From NCBI RefSeq assembly GCF_008370045.1, contig NZ_VOBN01000005.1, positions 310,001 to 374,000 of the forward strand: a stretch of 64,000 bases of DNA, read 5' to 3'. A program made the translations under genes and the position numbers. Shown here piece by piece: positions 1 to 11,400 of the stretch; within the stretch, counting starts at the first letter, position 1; every line of letters starts with the position of its first letter. The notes below the pieces were generated by a model. That model was not told the origin of the DNA. It saw only the letters and a list, made by a program, of their open reading frames with translations, and searched no databases. This DNA comes from Pseudomonas sp. ANT_J12. Its GTDB lineage: Bacteria > Pseudomonadota > Gammaproteobacteria > Pseudomonadales > Pseudomonadaceae.

Positions 1-1344
<1,344 letters not shown>

Positions 1345-1457
1345 AGGCAATACTCCAGAAAGCTGAAAGGCGGACAAACTGACCATGCAGTCTGCGTGCC
1401 AGCGATTCTAACCTGTTGAAATGTGATGCTGTCAAAAAGGTTTTAACGGTGTGGTGT

Positions 1458-1569
1458 CGATCGGTTCCACGCTCTGCGTGGGAATGCCTCAACGGACGCT
1501 CCGCGATCGGCTCTTGATGGGACGCGGAGCGTCCCGGGCTGCGTTCCTACGCAGAGCGTGGGGACGATC
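1458..1569. repeat. Intergenic palindromic repeat, family A, copy 1
   Basis: A 112-base inverted-repeat element. The outer arms are GATCGGTTCCACGCTCTGCG and the matching GCAGAGCGTGGGGACGATC, and an inner pair of arms (GGACGCTCCGCG / GCGGAGCGTCC) sits around a short loop. The same sequence recurs at 6131, 6371, 23971 and 63588 in this window, always between genes. It resembles the dispersed intergenic repeats described in P. fluorescens genomes. No coding role is visible. Confidence 0.85.
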
Positions 1570-1572
1570 ATC

Positions 1573-1628
1573 AAAAGATCGCAGTCCGGCGTACGTCCTG
1601 TAAGAGCTGCCGAAGGCTGCGATCTTTT
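1573..1628 (-). terminator. Inverted repeat that can end the chemoreceptor transcript
   Basis: Perfect 12-base arms AAAAGATCGCAG (1573-1584) and CTGCGATCTTTT (1617-1628) enclose a smaller palindrome. On the minus strand the stem ends in TTTT, 13 bases after the chemoreceptor stop codon, so it can act as a terminator. It is also a recognisable dispersed Pseudomonas repeat type, so termination may be secondary. Confidence 0.5.
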
Positions 1629-1640
1629 GCTCTTGACGGA

Positions 1641-3266
1641 TTACAGGCTAAACCGCCCAACCATGTTGTTCAGGTCCAGCGCCAACCGCGACAGTTCATT
1701 GCTCGCCGCACTGGTCTGATTCGCCCCGGTCGCCGATTGCACCGACAGATCGCGAATGTTTACCAGGTTGCGGTCAACCTCGCGAGCCACCTGCGCCTGC
1801 TCTTCGGCCGCGCTGGCGATCACCAGGTTGCGCTCGTTGATCTCGACAATCGCACTGTTGATCGTGTCCAGCGACATTCCGGCACCCCGGGCAATGTTCA
1901 ACGTCGACTCGGCGCGCTCGGTGCTGTTGCGCATCGAATCCACCGCGTGTTCGGTGCCGCTCTGGATGCTGCCGATCATGCGTTCGATTTCGCTGGTGGA
2001 CTGCTGGGTACGGTGCGCCAAGGCACGAACCTCATCCGCCACCACCGCAAAACCACGCCCGGCTTCACCGGCACGGGCCGCTTCGATCGCGGCGTTCAGG
2101 GCTAGCAAGTTGGTCTGGTCGGCCAAGCCACGAATCACGTCCAGCACTTTGCCGATGTCGCGGGATTCGTTGGCCAGATCGCCGATCAGGGTCGCGGTGC
2201 TCTGCACATCGGCGCTCATGCGTTCGATGGCGCTGACGGTTTCCTGCACCAGGTCACGGCCGTCACCGGCGGAAGTGGTGGCGTTTTTCGAGGCTTCGGA
2301 CGTGCTCACCGCGTTGCGCGCGACTTCTTCCACGGCGCTGGTCATTTCATTGACTGCGGTGGCGGCCTGTTCGATTTCGTTGTTCTGCTGGGTCAGGCCA
2401 CGGGCGCTTTCGTCGGTGACGCTGTTCAGCTCTTCAGCGGCGGAGGCCAATTGTGTGGCCGAGCCGGAAATCCGCTGCAGGGTGTCGCGCAGCTTGTCCT
2501 GCATTTTCGACATGGCCGCCAGCAAGCGACCGGCTTCGTCTTCGCCATCGACCGTAATCGGACGAGTCAGGTTGCCCTCAGCAATTTCTTCCGCAGCGCT
2601 CAAGGCGTTGGCGATTGGCTTGGTGATGCTGTTGGTCAGCAGCCAGGCGAACAGCAGGGTCAGGCCGGTGGCGATCACCAGCAGTGTGATCACCAGGTTG
2701 AACGACGACGAATACTGATCGCTCGCCCCTTGATCGGTCGCGGCAATCTGCTGGGTATTGATCTCCAGCAGCTTCGCCAGGGCATTGTTGACCGCCTCGG
2801 AGTTGGCCAGCAGTTCGGTGTTGAGCATGCTGCGCAACTCATCGATCTGGTTGTTGCGCGACAGGCTCTTCATCCGGTCTTCGAGTTGACGGTACTGCGC
2901 CAGCAACTGCACGTACTGATCATAAGCCGCACGTTCCTGCGGGCCGTCGATCAATGGTTCGTAAACCCGCTGGGCGTCGCGGATCTGCTGGTTACGCACC
3001 TCGAACAGGTCCATGGTTTTCTGCTGCACGTCCGGTTCGCGGTTGATCAGCAAACGGTAGGACAGCACGCGCAGGCGCAGGGTCAGTTGGGTGAACTCGT
3101 CCAGGCTTTTGATGCTCGGCACGCTGGCGTTGGCGATGTCTTCGCCGGCCGAGCGAATTTTGCTCATCTGGTTCAGGGCGAACACACCCAGAATCAGCAT
3201 CAGGGCGCCAATCAGGGCAAAACCGAGGAACGCGCGCGGCGCGATATTCATATTACGAAGGGACAT
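1641..3266 (-). CDS. Methyl-accepting chemotaxis protein with four-helix-bundle sensor
   Basis: Transmembrane chemoreceptor, 541 aa, that signals ligand binding to CheA/CheW. Order: short cytoplasmic N-terminus, TM1 at about residues 13-34, a helical periplasmic sensor (about 35-190, 4HB_MCP type with no Cache fold visible), TM2 about 192-214, HAMP about 215-268, then a long signalling coiled coil. The hairpin tip carries the invariant [20 protein letters not shown] followed by ADEVRALA. No C-terminal CheR-binding pentapeptide is seen. I chose ATG 3266 ([16 protein letters not shown]) over the longer open frame because it places TM1 correctly and lies about 55 bases downstream of a very good FliA promoter. 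Its ligand cannot be told from sequence. Monocistronic, divergent from the zapB/zapA-like pair. Confidence 0.92.
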   Translation of the reverse strand: MSLRNMNIAPRAFLGFALIGALMLILGVFALNQMSKIRSAGEDIANASVPSIKSLDEFTQLTLRLRVLSYRLLINREPDVQQKTMDLFEVRNQQIRDAQRVYEPLIDGPQERAAYDQYVQLLAQYRQLEDRMKSLSRNNQIDELRSMLNTELLANSEAVNNALAKLLEINTQQIAATDQGASDQYSSSFNLVITLLVIATGLTLLFAWLLTNSITKPIANALSAAEEIAEGNLTRPITVDGEDEAGRLLAAMSKMQDKLRDTLQRISGSATQLASAAEELNSVTDESARGLTQQNNEIEQAATAVNEMTSAVEEVARNAVSTSEASKNATTSAGDGRDLVQETVSAIERMSADVQSTATLIGDLANESRDIGKVLDVIRGLADQTNLLALNAAIEAARAGEAGRGFAVVADEVRALAHRTQQSTSEIERMIGSIQSGTEHAVDSMRNSTERAESTLNIARGAGMSLDTINSAIVEINERNLVIASAAEEQAQVAREVDRNLVNIRDLSVQSATGANQTSAASNELSRLALDLNNMVGRFSL

Positions 3267-3321
3267 GGTGTTTACCGTGAAAGGCGCATCCGTGCGGGGC
3301 TGAGACTGCTGTATGAGTGAC

Positions 3322-3348
3322 TTATCGGTTCTACGACTAAAGTCTTGA
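3322..3348 (-). promoter_or_regulatory. Sigma-28 (FliA) promoter of the chemoreceptor gene
   Basis: Reading the minus strand: TCAAG (3348-3344), 15 bases, then CCGATAA (3328-3322). This matches the FliA consensus TAAAG-N15-CCGATAA in both boxes and in spacing. Transcription would start near 3312, giving a leader of about 45 bases before ATG 3266, so the receptor is probably co-expressed with late flagellar genes. Confidence 0.8.
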
Positions 3349-3541
3349 GCCCCTGCGCGTATTTGTCGCACGCGGGCTGCGGCGACGAAGTGCAGGAACC
3401 AGATCCGCCAATCACAGTCTTTAAAACTCGCGAGCAAGGTTGCCCGCCAGGAAAATCAAGGCCTTGCGCCCCAATAACCCTGGCATCCGTGGTGACTTTT
3501 CTTTATCGTACGCGCCCTTTGAAAAAGCTTGGAAAATCAAA

Positions 3542-3772
3542 ATGTTGGAAGCATCCCTGAGTCAATTGGAACAACTGGTCAGCGACCTGGTGCAACAGAA
3601 CCAGACTCTGCTCGGCACCAACCAGACCCTGAGCGCCGAACTGGCCCAGGCCAAGGATGAAAACGAAAGCCTGCAACTGAGCCTGATGGAACAGGAAGAG
3701 AAACAAGGCGCCACCGCCGCCCGCATCCAGGCCCTGGTCGAGCGCGTCAGCGCCGGCCCTGTCAGCGCATGA
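3542..3772 (+). CDS. Small coiled-coil protein, TIGR02449/ZapB-like
   Basis: A 76-residue protein made almost entirely of one coiled coil with heptad Leu/Gln spacing (LSQLEQLVSDLVQQNQTLLG). It resembles the TIGR02449 family of small proteins encoded just upstream of zapA in pseudomonads, which look like the FtsZ-ring-associated ZapB. ATG 3542 is chosen because the coiled coil begins there; upstream in-frame codons give a non-conserved extension. It overlaps the next gene by four bases (ATGA), so the two are translationally coupled. The sequence differs from the usual TIGR02449 protein next to the 6S RNA gene, so this is probably a second copy type. Function is inferred from context only. Confidence 0.75.
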   Translation: MLEASLSQLEQLVSDLVQQNQTLLGTNQTLSAELAQAKDENESLQLSLMEQEEKQGATAARIQALVERVSAGPVSA

Positions 3773-4071
3773 ATCAGGGCGCCGCAGGGGTAAAAGTCGT
3801 CTCGATCCTGGGGGAGGACTATTCGATCAAGGCGCCGGCCGGGGAAGAGCAAACCCTGCTGGACGCCGCCATGATGTTGAAGGCTGCCCTGGCCGACACC
3901 AAACGCAAATATCCGACGTTGATCGGTGATCGTTTGCTGGTGCTGGCGGCGATGAATCTGTGCTCCCAGCAGATCGAAATGAAAAAGCAGCACCAGCAGG
4001 AACTCGACCGTTACCAAGAGCAAGTCAGCGCCACGGTTGAAGTAATCGCCAAGACGATCAATCAGGCCTGA
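3769..4071 (+). CDS. ZapA-like cell division protein
   Basis: A 100-residue protein of the ZapA family, whose members bind and bundle FtsZ filaments at the division ring. The N-terminal globular part ([20 protein letters not shown]) and the helix with [19 protein letters not shown] match the family. The C-terminal 40 residues form a coiled coil for dimerisation. Coupled to the preceding coiled-coil gene by an ATGA overlap. It differs from the main Pseudomonas ZapA (which has QILDKEYSI-type and GADRVAVMAALN-type segments), and the 6S RNA and 5-formyl-THF cyclo-ligase genes that normally follow zapA are absent, so this looks like a paralogue. The neighbours on both sides are chemoreceptors. Confidence 0.8.
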   Translation: MNQGAAGVKVVSILGEDYSIKAPAGEEQTLLDAAMMLKAALADTKRKYPTLIGDRLLVLAAMNLCSQQIEMKKQHQQELDRYQEQVSATVEVIAKTINQA

Positions 4072-4171
4072 TCGGTTTGCGCACAACCAAAGAATAAAAT
4101 TGTCGTTTGCGTTGTATACAATCGGCACGGCTGTTGCAGTGTTTCAGCCTCTTATTCTTTGGGGGTGCTCC

Positions 4172-6109
4172 ATGCAGTTCTGGCGACGCAGTATTCAATG
4201 GCAGTTGATCCTGAGTATGGGCACCGCCCTGCTGGTCAGTATTCTGATCGTGGTTGGCGTTTATACCTTGGTGGTCAACCGTCTCGCCCAGAGCTATCTG
4301 GTCGAACAGGCGCTGCCGTCGAGCATCGAAGCGATGCGCAACGACATCGAACGCATCCTCGTGCAACCCCTCACCGCCGCCAAGGACATCGCCAGCAACA
4401 GCATGGTGCGCGACTGGTTGGCCGGGGGTGAAAACAGTGCCCAGACCGACACCTTCGTGAAGTACCTGGAAGGCATCCGCGCCGAGCACAAGGCCTTTAC
4501 CGCACTGATCGTCGGCACCGCGTCCAACCACTACCTCACGGAAAAAGGCCTGGACCGCACCCTCAGCCGCTCCAACCCGAAAGACGCCTGGTTCTACACA
4601 TTCCTCGACAGCAACCAGCCGCGCACCCTCAATATCGATAACGACACCGCGACCGGAGAATTGGCGCTGTTCATCGACCTCAAGGTCGAGCAGGCCGGTA
4701 AAGTCGTGGGCGTTGCGGGCTTGGGGCTGAGCATGAAAGAGCTGTCGGAGCTCATCCACAACTTCAACTTCGGAGCGCGCGGCAAGGTCTATCTCGTGCG
4801 TTCCGACGGTTTGATCCAGGTTCATCCCGAGGCGCAGTTCAGTGGCAAGCGCACGTTGGCCGAGCAAATTGGTGGCCCGGCGGCCCAAGCGGTGATGGGT
4901 CAAAAAGTTGCCACCAACAGCAGTTTTGTCCGCGATGGCGAAGATTTTCTGGCATTGAGCCTGCCGCTGCGGGATCTCGGATGGACCCTGGTGGCCGAAG
5001 TGCCTCAGTCGCAGATCTACGCCGAAGCCCGCCGCGCGATGTGGACCAGCAGCGCAATCGGTCTGGCGGTGGCGCTGGTGTGCCTGATGCTGGTGGTGTT
5101 GCTGGCCCGTGGCTTGGTGCGACCGATTCGTCAGGTAACAGCGGCACTGGTGGCCATCGGTAGCGGTGGTGGAGATTTGACCCACCGGTTAGATTCCAGC
5201 CACGCCGATGAACTGGGCGACCTGGCCCGGGGCTTCAACCGCTTCCTGGAAAGTCAGCGCGAGATGATCGGCGAAGTCTTGACCACCAGCGAACGTCTGC
5301 GCACCGCCGTCGGCCAAGTGGCGAAGGTGGTGGACAACACCGCCGAGCGTTCCGGGCGTCAGCAGGAAATGACCGACATGGTGGCCACCGCTGTCCACGA
5401 AATGGGCCTGACCGTGCAGGAAATTGCCCAGAACGCCGGCAACGCGGCAGTGGCATCGCAAAGCGCTCGCGATGAAGCGCTGCAGGCGCGGGAAGTGGTC
5501 GGTGGTTCGATCCGGCATATAGAAAGCATGTCCGATGAAATCGGTGTCGCGGCCACGGCGGTGGGCGAGTTGGCGCATCAGGTGGCGTCTATCGATCAAG
5601 TGCTGGCGGTGATTCGCGGGATTTCCGAGCAGACCAACCTGTTGGCGCTCAATGCTGCGATTGAAGCGGCGCGGGCCGGGGACATGGGGCGCGGCTTTGC
5701 GGTGGTGGCGGATGAAGTGCGCACGTTAGCCAGACGTACACAGTCGTCCACCGACGAGATCCAGCAGATGATCGGCAGCCTCAAGCAGGGCGCGGAAAAC
5801 GCCGTGTCGTCGATGCATTCGGGGCAAGCCGCGACCGGCACCGGCGTCGAATCGAGCCAGCGTACCGGGACCTCGTTGACGGCGATTACCGGGCAGATCG
5901 AGCGCATCAGCGACATGAACCATCAGGTGGCGACGGCGACCGAAGAGCAGTCCGCCGTTACCGAAGAAATCAACCGCAACGTGCAGGGCATTTCCGACCT
6001 GGCACGGGCGACGGCGGGAGAGGTCAGGGCGTGTCGCGAGGATTGCCAGACGTTGCAGCGCTTGGCGGATGATTTGGCGCGGCAGATGGGTGGGTTCAAG
6101 TTGAGCTGA
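4172..6109 (+). CDS. Methyl-accepting chemotaxis protein with dCache-type sensor
   Basis: A 645-residue chemoreceptor. TM1 lies at about residues 10-33 ([20 protein letters not shown]). A large periplasmic region (about 34-290) has the features of a double Cache domain: the first module around [13 protein letters not shown], the second around [22 protein letters not shown]2 is at about 297-320, then HAMP ([20 protein letters not shown]) and the signalling domain with [20 protein letters not shown]. dCache receptors usually bind amino acids, polyamines, organic acids or purines; the ligand here is unknown. ATG 4172 is preferred because GGGGGTG (4161-4167) is its Shine-Dalgarno and TM1 follows directly. 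The last 40 codons are repeated downstream at 6249-6368 (see that entry). Confidence 0.92.
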   Translation: MQFWRRSIQWQLILSMGTALLVSILIVVGVYTLVVNRLAQSYLVEQALPSSIEAMRNDIERILVQPLTAAKDIASNSMVRDWLAGGENSAQTDTFVKYLEGIRAEHKAFTALIVGTASNHYLTEKGLDRTLSRSNPKDAWFYTFLDSNQPRTLNIDNDTATGELALFIDLKVEQAGKVVGVAGLGLSMKELSELIHNFNFGARGKVYLVRSDGLIQVHPEAQFSGKRTLAEQIGGPAAQAVMGQKVATNSSFVRDGEDFLALSLPLRDLGWTLVAEVPQSQIYAEARRAMWTSSAIGLAVALVCLMLVVLLARGLVRPIRQVTAALVAIGSGGGDLTHRLDSSHADELGDLARGFNRFLESQREMIGEVLTTSERLRTAVGQVAKVVDNTAERSGRQQEMTDMVATAVHEMGLTVQEIAQNAGNAAVASQSARDEALQAREVVGGSIRHIESMSDEIGVAATAVGELAHQVASIDQVLAVIRGISEQTNLLALNAAIEAARAGDMGRGFAVVADEVRTLARRTQSSTDEIQQMIGSLKQGAENAVSSMHSGQAATGTGVESSQRTGTSLTAITGQIERISDMNHQVATATEEQSAVTEEINRNVQGISDLARATAGEVRACREDCQTLQRLADDLARQMGGFKLS

Positions 6110-6130
6110 CCCATCGTTCCCACGCCGAAT

Positions 6131-6241
6131 GATCGTTCCCACGCTCCGCGTGGGAATGCCTCCTGTGACGCTCCGCGTCACGCTGTTAATGGGACGCGGA
6201 GCGTCCCGGGCTGCATTCCCACGCAGAGCGTGGGAACGATC
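6131..6241. repeat. Intergenic palindromic repeat, family A, copy 2
   Basis: Full copy of the element seen at 1458, with outer arms GATCGTTCCCACGCTCCGCG / GCAGAGCGTGGGAACGATC. A truncated head of the same element (ATCGTTCCCACGC, 6113-6125) directly precedes it, right after the chemoreceptor stop codon. It lies between the real chemoreceptor 3' end and its duplicate. Confidence 0.9.
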
Positions 6242-6248
6242 GGTCGGT

Positions 6249-6368
6249 GTTTCCGACCTGGCACGGGCGACGGCGGGGGAGATCAGGGCGTGTCGCGAGG
6301 ATTGTCAGACGTTGCAGCGGTTGGCGGATGATTTGGCGCGGCAGATGGGTGGGTTCAAACTCACCTGA
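6249..6368 (+). pseudogene. Duplicated 3' end of the chemoreceptor gene (40 codons with stop)
   Basis: This stretch repeats codons 607-646 of the upstream chemoreceptor (5990-6109) in the same orientation, ending in the same TGA. It encodes the same tail ([20 protein letters not shown] and the end QMGGFKLT). Eight of 39 codons differ: five are silent and three give conservative changes (I/V, V/I, S/T). There are no indels. It has no start codon or Shine-Dalgarno of its own. Family A repeats flank it on both sides. It is a non-coding remnant as it stands, but the differences look like those between two functional alleles rather than decay. Confidence 0.9.
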
Positions 6369-6370
6369 CT

Positions 6371-6480
6371 GATCGTTCCCACGCTCCGCGTGGGAATGCC
6401 TCCTGTGACGCTCTGCGTCACGCTTTTATGGGACGCGGAGCGTCCCGGGCTGCATTCCCACGCAGAGCGTGGGAACGATC
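6371..6480. repeat. Intergenic palindromic repeat, family A, copy 3
   Basis: Third copy of the element, starting three bases after the stop codon of the duplicated chemoreceptor tail and nearly identical to the copy at 6131. It fills the gap up to the acyl-CoA dehydrogenase stop codon on the other strand. Confidence 0.9.
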
Positions 6481-6488
6481 GGCCGGTG

Positions 6489-8291
6489 TCAGAACCATTC
6501 ATCCTGCATGCTCAGACACACATCATCCCGCGCCTCCAGAATCGCCAACTCATGGTGACAACCCGGCACTTCCCACGTCAGGAAATACCGCGCGGCCTGC
6601 AACTTGCCCTTATAGAAGCTCACATCCGCCGCATTACCCTTGGCCAGCCCTTCCTCGGCGCGAATCGCCTGCTCCAGCCAGCGCCAGCCAATCACCGTGT
6701 GACCGAACACTTTCAGGTACAGCGCCGAGTTCGCCAGGCTGCTGTTGACCTTGCCCTGGCCCAGATCCGTCAGCAGGCCGATGGTCACGGTTTGCAGGCG
6801 TGCAACCAGTTTCTCCAGCGGCTCGCGCAGTGGGGTCAGGGATTCGTGGGCTTGGGCGCGCTCGGCGGTGTGGGCGATCAGGCGAATCAATTGCTTGAGG
6901 CCGGCACCACCGTTTTGCGCGAGTTTGCGACCGAGCAAGTCCAGGGACTGTATGCCGTGGGTGCCTTCATGGATCGGGTTCAGCCGGTTGTCGCGGTAGT
7001 ACTGCTCCACCGGGTATTCGCGGGTGTAGCCGTGGCCGCCGAGAATCTGGATCGCCAGTTCGTTGGCCTTCAGGCAAAACTCCGACGGCCAGGATTTGAC
7101 GATCGGCGTGAGCAAATCCAGCAGTTCATGGGCCTGCTTGCGTGCGTCTTCGGTTTCAAGGGTGGTGGTGTCATCGAACAGCCGCGCCGCGTACAGCCCC
7201 AGGTCGAACGAACCTTCGACGTAGGCCTTTTGCGTCAGCAGCATACGTTTGACGTCCGCGTGCTGAATGATCGCCACCGGCGCGGTGTTCGGATCCTTGC
7301 TGTCCGGCACCCGGCCCTGCGGCCGCTCGCGGGCGTACTCCAGCGAGTACAGATACCCGGCGTAACCGAGCATCACCGCGCCCATGCCGACGCCGATCCG
7401 CGCCTCGTTCATCATCTGGAACATGTAGCTCAAACCGTGGTGCGGCTTGCCCACCAGATAGCCGACACACTCACCGTTATCGCCGAAGTTCAGCGCGGTG
7501 GAGGTCGTGCCGCGCCAGCCCATCTTGTGAAACAACCCGGCCAGCAACACGTCATTGCGCTGACCGAGGCTGCCGTCATCGTTGACCAGAAACTTGGGCA
7601 CGATAAACAGCGAAATCCCCTTCACCCCGGCCGGTGCGTCCGGCAACTTGGCCAGCACCATGTGCACGATGTTTTCCGACAGCGGATGGTCGCCGCCGGA
7701 AATGAAGATCTTGTTGCCCTTGAGTCGATAAGTGCCGTCAGACGCCGGCTCGGCCCGTGTACGAATATCCGACAACGACGATCCGGCGTGGGGTTCGGTC
7801 AATGCCATGGTGCCGAAGAAGCGACCGTCGATCATCGGTTGCAGGAAGCGCTGCTTCTGTTCCTCGGTGCCGAAACTTTCGATCAGGTTGGCCGCGCCCA
7901 TAGTCAGGAACGGATACGAGGTCGACGCCGCATTGGCGGATTGGAAGTGGGCAAAACAGGCTTGGGACAGCAGCGTAGGCAGTTGCATGCCGCCGGCGTC
8001 GAAACTTCGCGCGGCGTTGAGGAAACCAGCCTCGAGGAACGCATCCACCGCCGGTTTCACCTCAGGAATCAGAATCGCCTGACCGTTCTCATAGCGCGGC
8101 TCGTTCTCGTCGCCCTTACGATTGTGCGGGGCGAAGAACTTCTCGGCGATGTTGCGGGCGGTGCCGATGGCGGCGTCGAACGTCTCGCGATTGTGCTCGG
8201 CGAACCGCTCACGCTGGGTCAGGCCCTCGGCATCGAGGACTTCGTACAGCTCAAAAGCCAGATTGCGGGAACTGAGCAACGTCTCGGACAT
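6489..8291 (-). CDS. Acyl-CoA dehydrogenase, 600-residue class
   Basis: FAD-dependent acyl-CoA dehydrogenase that introduces a trans-2,3 double bond into an acyl-CoA thioester, passing electrons to ETF. The length (600 aa) and the extra C-terminal domain after the usual four-helix domain place it with the DmdC/PA5020-like branch, not with 380-residue short-chain enzymes. Visible: a middle-domain motif MALTEPHAGSSLSDIRTRAE, the FAD/substrate stretch FISGGDHPLSENIVHMVLAK, and the C-terminal-domain segment ILGGHGYTREYPVEQYYRDN with HEGTHGIQSLDLLGRK. Substrate chain length cannot be told from the sequence. ATG 8291 has an AGGT-type ribosome site just upstream. It stands alone, downstream of putA on the same strand and separated from it by an inverted repeat. 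Confidence 0.9.
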   Translation of the reverse strand: MSETLLSSRNLAFELYEVLDAEGLTQRERFAEHNRETFDAAIGTARNIAEKFFAPHNRKGDENEPRYENGQAILIPEVKPAVDAFLEAGFLNAARSFDAGGMQLPTLLSQACFAHFQSANAASTSYPFLTMGAANLIESFGTEEQKQRFLQPMIDGRFFGTMALTEPHAGSSLSDIRTRAEPASDGTYRLKGNKIFISGGDHPLSENIVHMVLAKLPDAPAGVKGISLFIVPKFLVNDDGSLGQRNDVLLAGLFHKMGWRGTTSTALNFGDNGECVGYLVGKPHHGLSYMFQMMNEARIGVGMGAVMLGYAGYLYSLEYARERPQGRVPDSKDPNTAPVAIIQHADVKRMLLTQKAYVEGSFDLGLYAARLFDDTTTLETEDARKQAHELLDLLTPIVKSWPSEFCLKANELAIQILGGHGYTREYPVEQYYRDNRLNPIHEGTHGIQSLDLLGRKLAQNGGAGLKQLIRLIAHTAERAQAHESLTPLREPLEKLVARLQTVTIGLLTDLGQGKVNSSLANSALYLKVFGHTVIGWRWLEQAIRAEEGLAKGNAADVSFYKGKLQAARYFLTWEVPGCHHELAILEARDDVCLSMQDEWF

Positions 8292-8372
8292 GTCGGCCTA
8301 CCTTTAAAAAAGTATGCCGCAGTCTAGGTTGGCTTATAAAAATGGGGAAGGAAGATAGATGGGGGTGATGGG

Positions 8373-8453
8373 GCGGCACAAGTTACAAGCTTCAAGCTGC
8401 AGGTAAAAGCAATTTGCTTCTACTTGCAGCTTGCAGCTTATAACTTGCCGCTG
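8373..8453. repeat. Long inverted repeat between putA and the acyl-CoA dehydrogenase gene
   Basis: Arms of about 38 bases (GCGGCACAAGTTACAAGCTT... and ...AGCTTATAACTTGCCGCTGC) flank a short loop around CAATTTGC. Tandem AAGCTTCAAGCTGC-type heptamers make it self-similar. A related element lies at 25030-25116. It begins five bases beyond the putA stop codon and probably folds at the end of the putA mRNA. Confidence 0.8.
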
Positions 8454-8457
8454 CTGC

Positions 8458-11400
8458 TTAGCCGATGGTCATCAGGCTCGCATTACCACCCGCCGCAGCC
8501 GTGTTAACGCTCAACGCCCGCTCGATCACCAAGCGCTCCAGCGCAATGTTGGTCTCGCCCTGGGACAACCCGTGAACCCCGACAATCGCCCCGGCACGCT
8601 TTGCCACTTGCTGGCACACCGCACGCAACTGATCGGAATGGCCATGATGCAGGACCGCATCAAACACCACTTCGTCCTTGTTCCAGTCGGAAACCAGCTT
8701 GATCCGCGCCTGAACTTCCTTCGGCAAACGTGCGAACAAGGCCTTGGTCAAGTCAGCCTCCGGCCAGACCGCCGAACCGCCCACTGCCAATACCGCCGCC
8801 AGTTGCGTCAGCAGATCGCCTTCGACTTCCGCCAGGCACAGCACGTGTTCGCGCGGCAGGATGGCGTAGCTGTTGCGCTCGCCGGTCGGGCCAGCGAGGA
8901 CGCGGGTGATCCCGCTTTGCGATTGCGCGGCGAACTGCACGCACAAGGTGCTCAGGTCGGCAAACTTGTGGCTGTCGGCCCAGGTTTGCAGGGCGGTCAG
9001 CGGCTTGCTCATGGCATCGCGCAAACGCACATCCGGTGCCGCGATAGCGTCACCGCGAGCGAAGGATTGTTCGATCGCATCCGTAGGACGGGTCGACAGC
9101 AGACGGTACAGGTACAGCGGGCCACCGGCCTTCGGACCAGTACCTGACAGGCCTTCGCCACCGAACGGCTGCACGCCAACCACGGCGCCAACGATGTTGC
9201 GGTTTACGTAGACGTTACCGGCATTGACGTTGTCGATCACCTTGGCGATGGTCTCGTCGATCCGGGTGTGCACGCCCAGGGTCAGGCCGTAGCCGGACGC
9301 ATTGATCTGGCCGATCAGTTGATCGATGTCTTTGCGCTTGTAGCGAACCACGTGCAGCACCGGGCCGAAGATCTCCCGTTGCAGTTCGTCGAAGCTTTCC
9401 AGTTCAATCAGCGTCGGCATCACGAAGGTGCCGCGTTTGACTTCTTCGGCATCGGCGATAGCCACCTGGTACACGTTGCGACCTTTGTCGCGCATGGCCT
9501 GGATGTGCTTCTCGATGCCGGCCTTGGCCTCGGCGTCGATCACCGGGCCGATGTCCACGGACAGGCGCTCCGGGTTGCCGAGACGGCATTCAGCCATGGC
9601 GCCCTTGAGCATTTCGATGACACGGTCGGCGGAATCTTCCTGCAAGCACAACACACGCAGAGCCGAGCAACGTTGACCGGCACTGTCGAAGGCCGAGGAC
9701 ACCACGTCGATCACAACCTGTTCGGTCAGTGCCGACGAGTCGACGATCATCGCGTTCTGGCCGCCGGTTTCAGCGATCAGCGGAATCGGACGCCCCTGTG
9801 CATCCAGACGACCGGCGACGTTACGTTGCAGCAAGCGCGCGACTTCGGTCGAACCGGTGAACATCACGCCTTTAACCCGATCGTCACCCACCAGACGGGC
9901 GCCAACGGTTTCGCCACGGCCCGGCAGCAGTTGCAACACGCCTTCCGGAATACCGGCTTCGAGCAGCAAACGCACGGCTTGAGCCGCCACCAATGGGGTT
10001 TGTTCCGCAGGCTTGGCCAGTACCGGGTTGCCGGCGGCGAGGGCAGCAGCGACTTGGCCGCTGAAGATCGCCAGCGGGAAGTTCCACGGGCTGATGCAGA
10101 CCACCGGACCCAATGGGCGGTGGGCGTCGTTGGTGAAATCGTTGCGTGCCTGCACCGCGTAATAACGCAGGAAGTCCACGGCTTCGCGCACTTCGGCGAT
10201 GGCGTTGGCGAAGGTCTTGCCGGCTTCGCGAGCCAGCAGGCCCATCAGCGGCTGAATCTCGCCTTCCATCAGATCGGCGGCGCGTTCCAGGATCGCGGCG
10301 CGTTCGGCGGGCGGGGTGGCCTGCCAGATTGGGCCAGCATTCAGTGCGCACTGGATCGCGTTGTCGACGTCTTCGACGGTGGCTTCCTGGACATAGCCGA
10401 CCACGTCACGCAGATCCGACGGGTTGAGCACCGGCGCCGGGGTTTCAGTGCTGGAAGCGCAACCGAGCATCGGCGCGGCTTTCCAGCTGTTATGCGCGGT
10501 GGCCAGCAGGGCGCAGGACAGCGAAGCCAGACGATGTTCGTTGGCCATGTCGATGCCGCTGGAGTTGGCGCGCTCGGCACCATAAAGGTCGCGGGGCAGC
10601 GGGATACGCGGGTGCGGCAGGCCGAAGCCGCCTTCCACCGTCGCCATCTGCTCGATGCTGGCCACGGGATCGGCCACCAACGCCTGGATCGAAATCGACT
10701 GATCGGCAATCTGGTTGACGAACGAAGTGTTTGCGCCGTTTTCCAGCAGGCGACGTACCAGGTACGCCAGCAGTGTTTCGTGAGTACCGACCGGTGCGTA
10801 CACGCGGCACGGACGATTCAACTTGCCTTCGGAAACTTTGCCTACAACCTGTTCGTACAGCGGTTCACCCATGCCGTGCAGGCACTGGAACTCGTACTGG
10901 CCGGGGTAATAGTTCTGACCGGCGATGTGGTAAATGGCCGACAAGGTGTGGGCGTTGTGCGTGGCGAATTGCGGGTAGATGACTTCCGGCACCGACAGCA
11001 ATTTGCGGGCGCAAGCGATGTAGGAAACGTCGGTGTACACCTTGCGGGTGTAGACCGGATAGCCTTCCAGGCCTTCGACTTGGGCGCGCTTGATTTCGCT
11101 GTCCCAGTACGCGCCTTTTACCAGGCGGATCATCAGGCGATGACGGCTGCGGCGAGCCAGGTCGATCACGTAATCGATCACGTACGGGCAACGCTTTTGA
11201 TACGCCTGAATCACGAAACCGATGCCGTTCCAGCCGGTCAATTGCGGCTCGAAGCACAGGCGTTCGAGCAAATCCAGCGACAGCTCGAGGCGGTCGGCTT
11301 CTTCGGCGTCGATGTTCAGGCCGATGTCGTATTGCTTGGCCAGCAAAGTCAGCGACAGCAGGCGCGGGTACAACTCGTCCATCACACGCTCGTACTGCGC

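Noticed and set aside
4072..4171. 6S RNA (ssrS) gene after the zapA-like gene
   Set aside because: The gap is only 100 bases, AT-rich, and shows no long central-bubble hairpin; too short for a 180-base 6S RNA.
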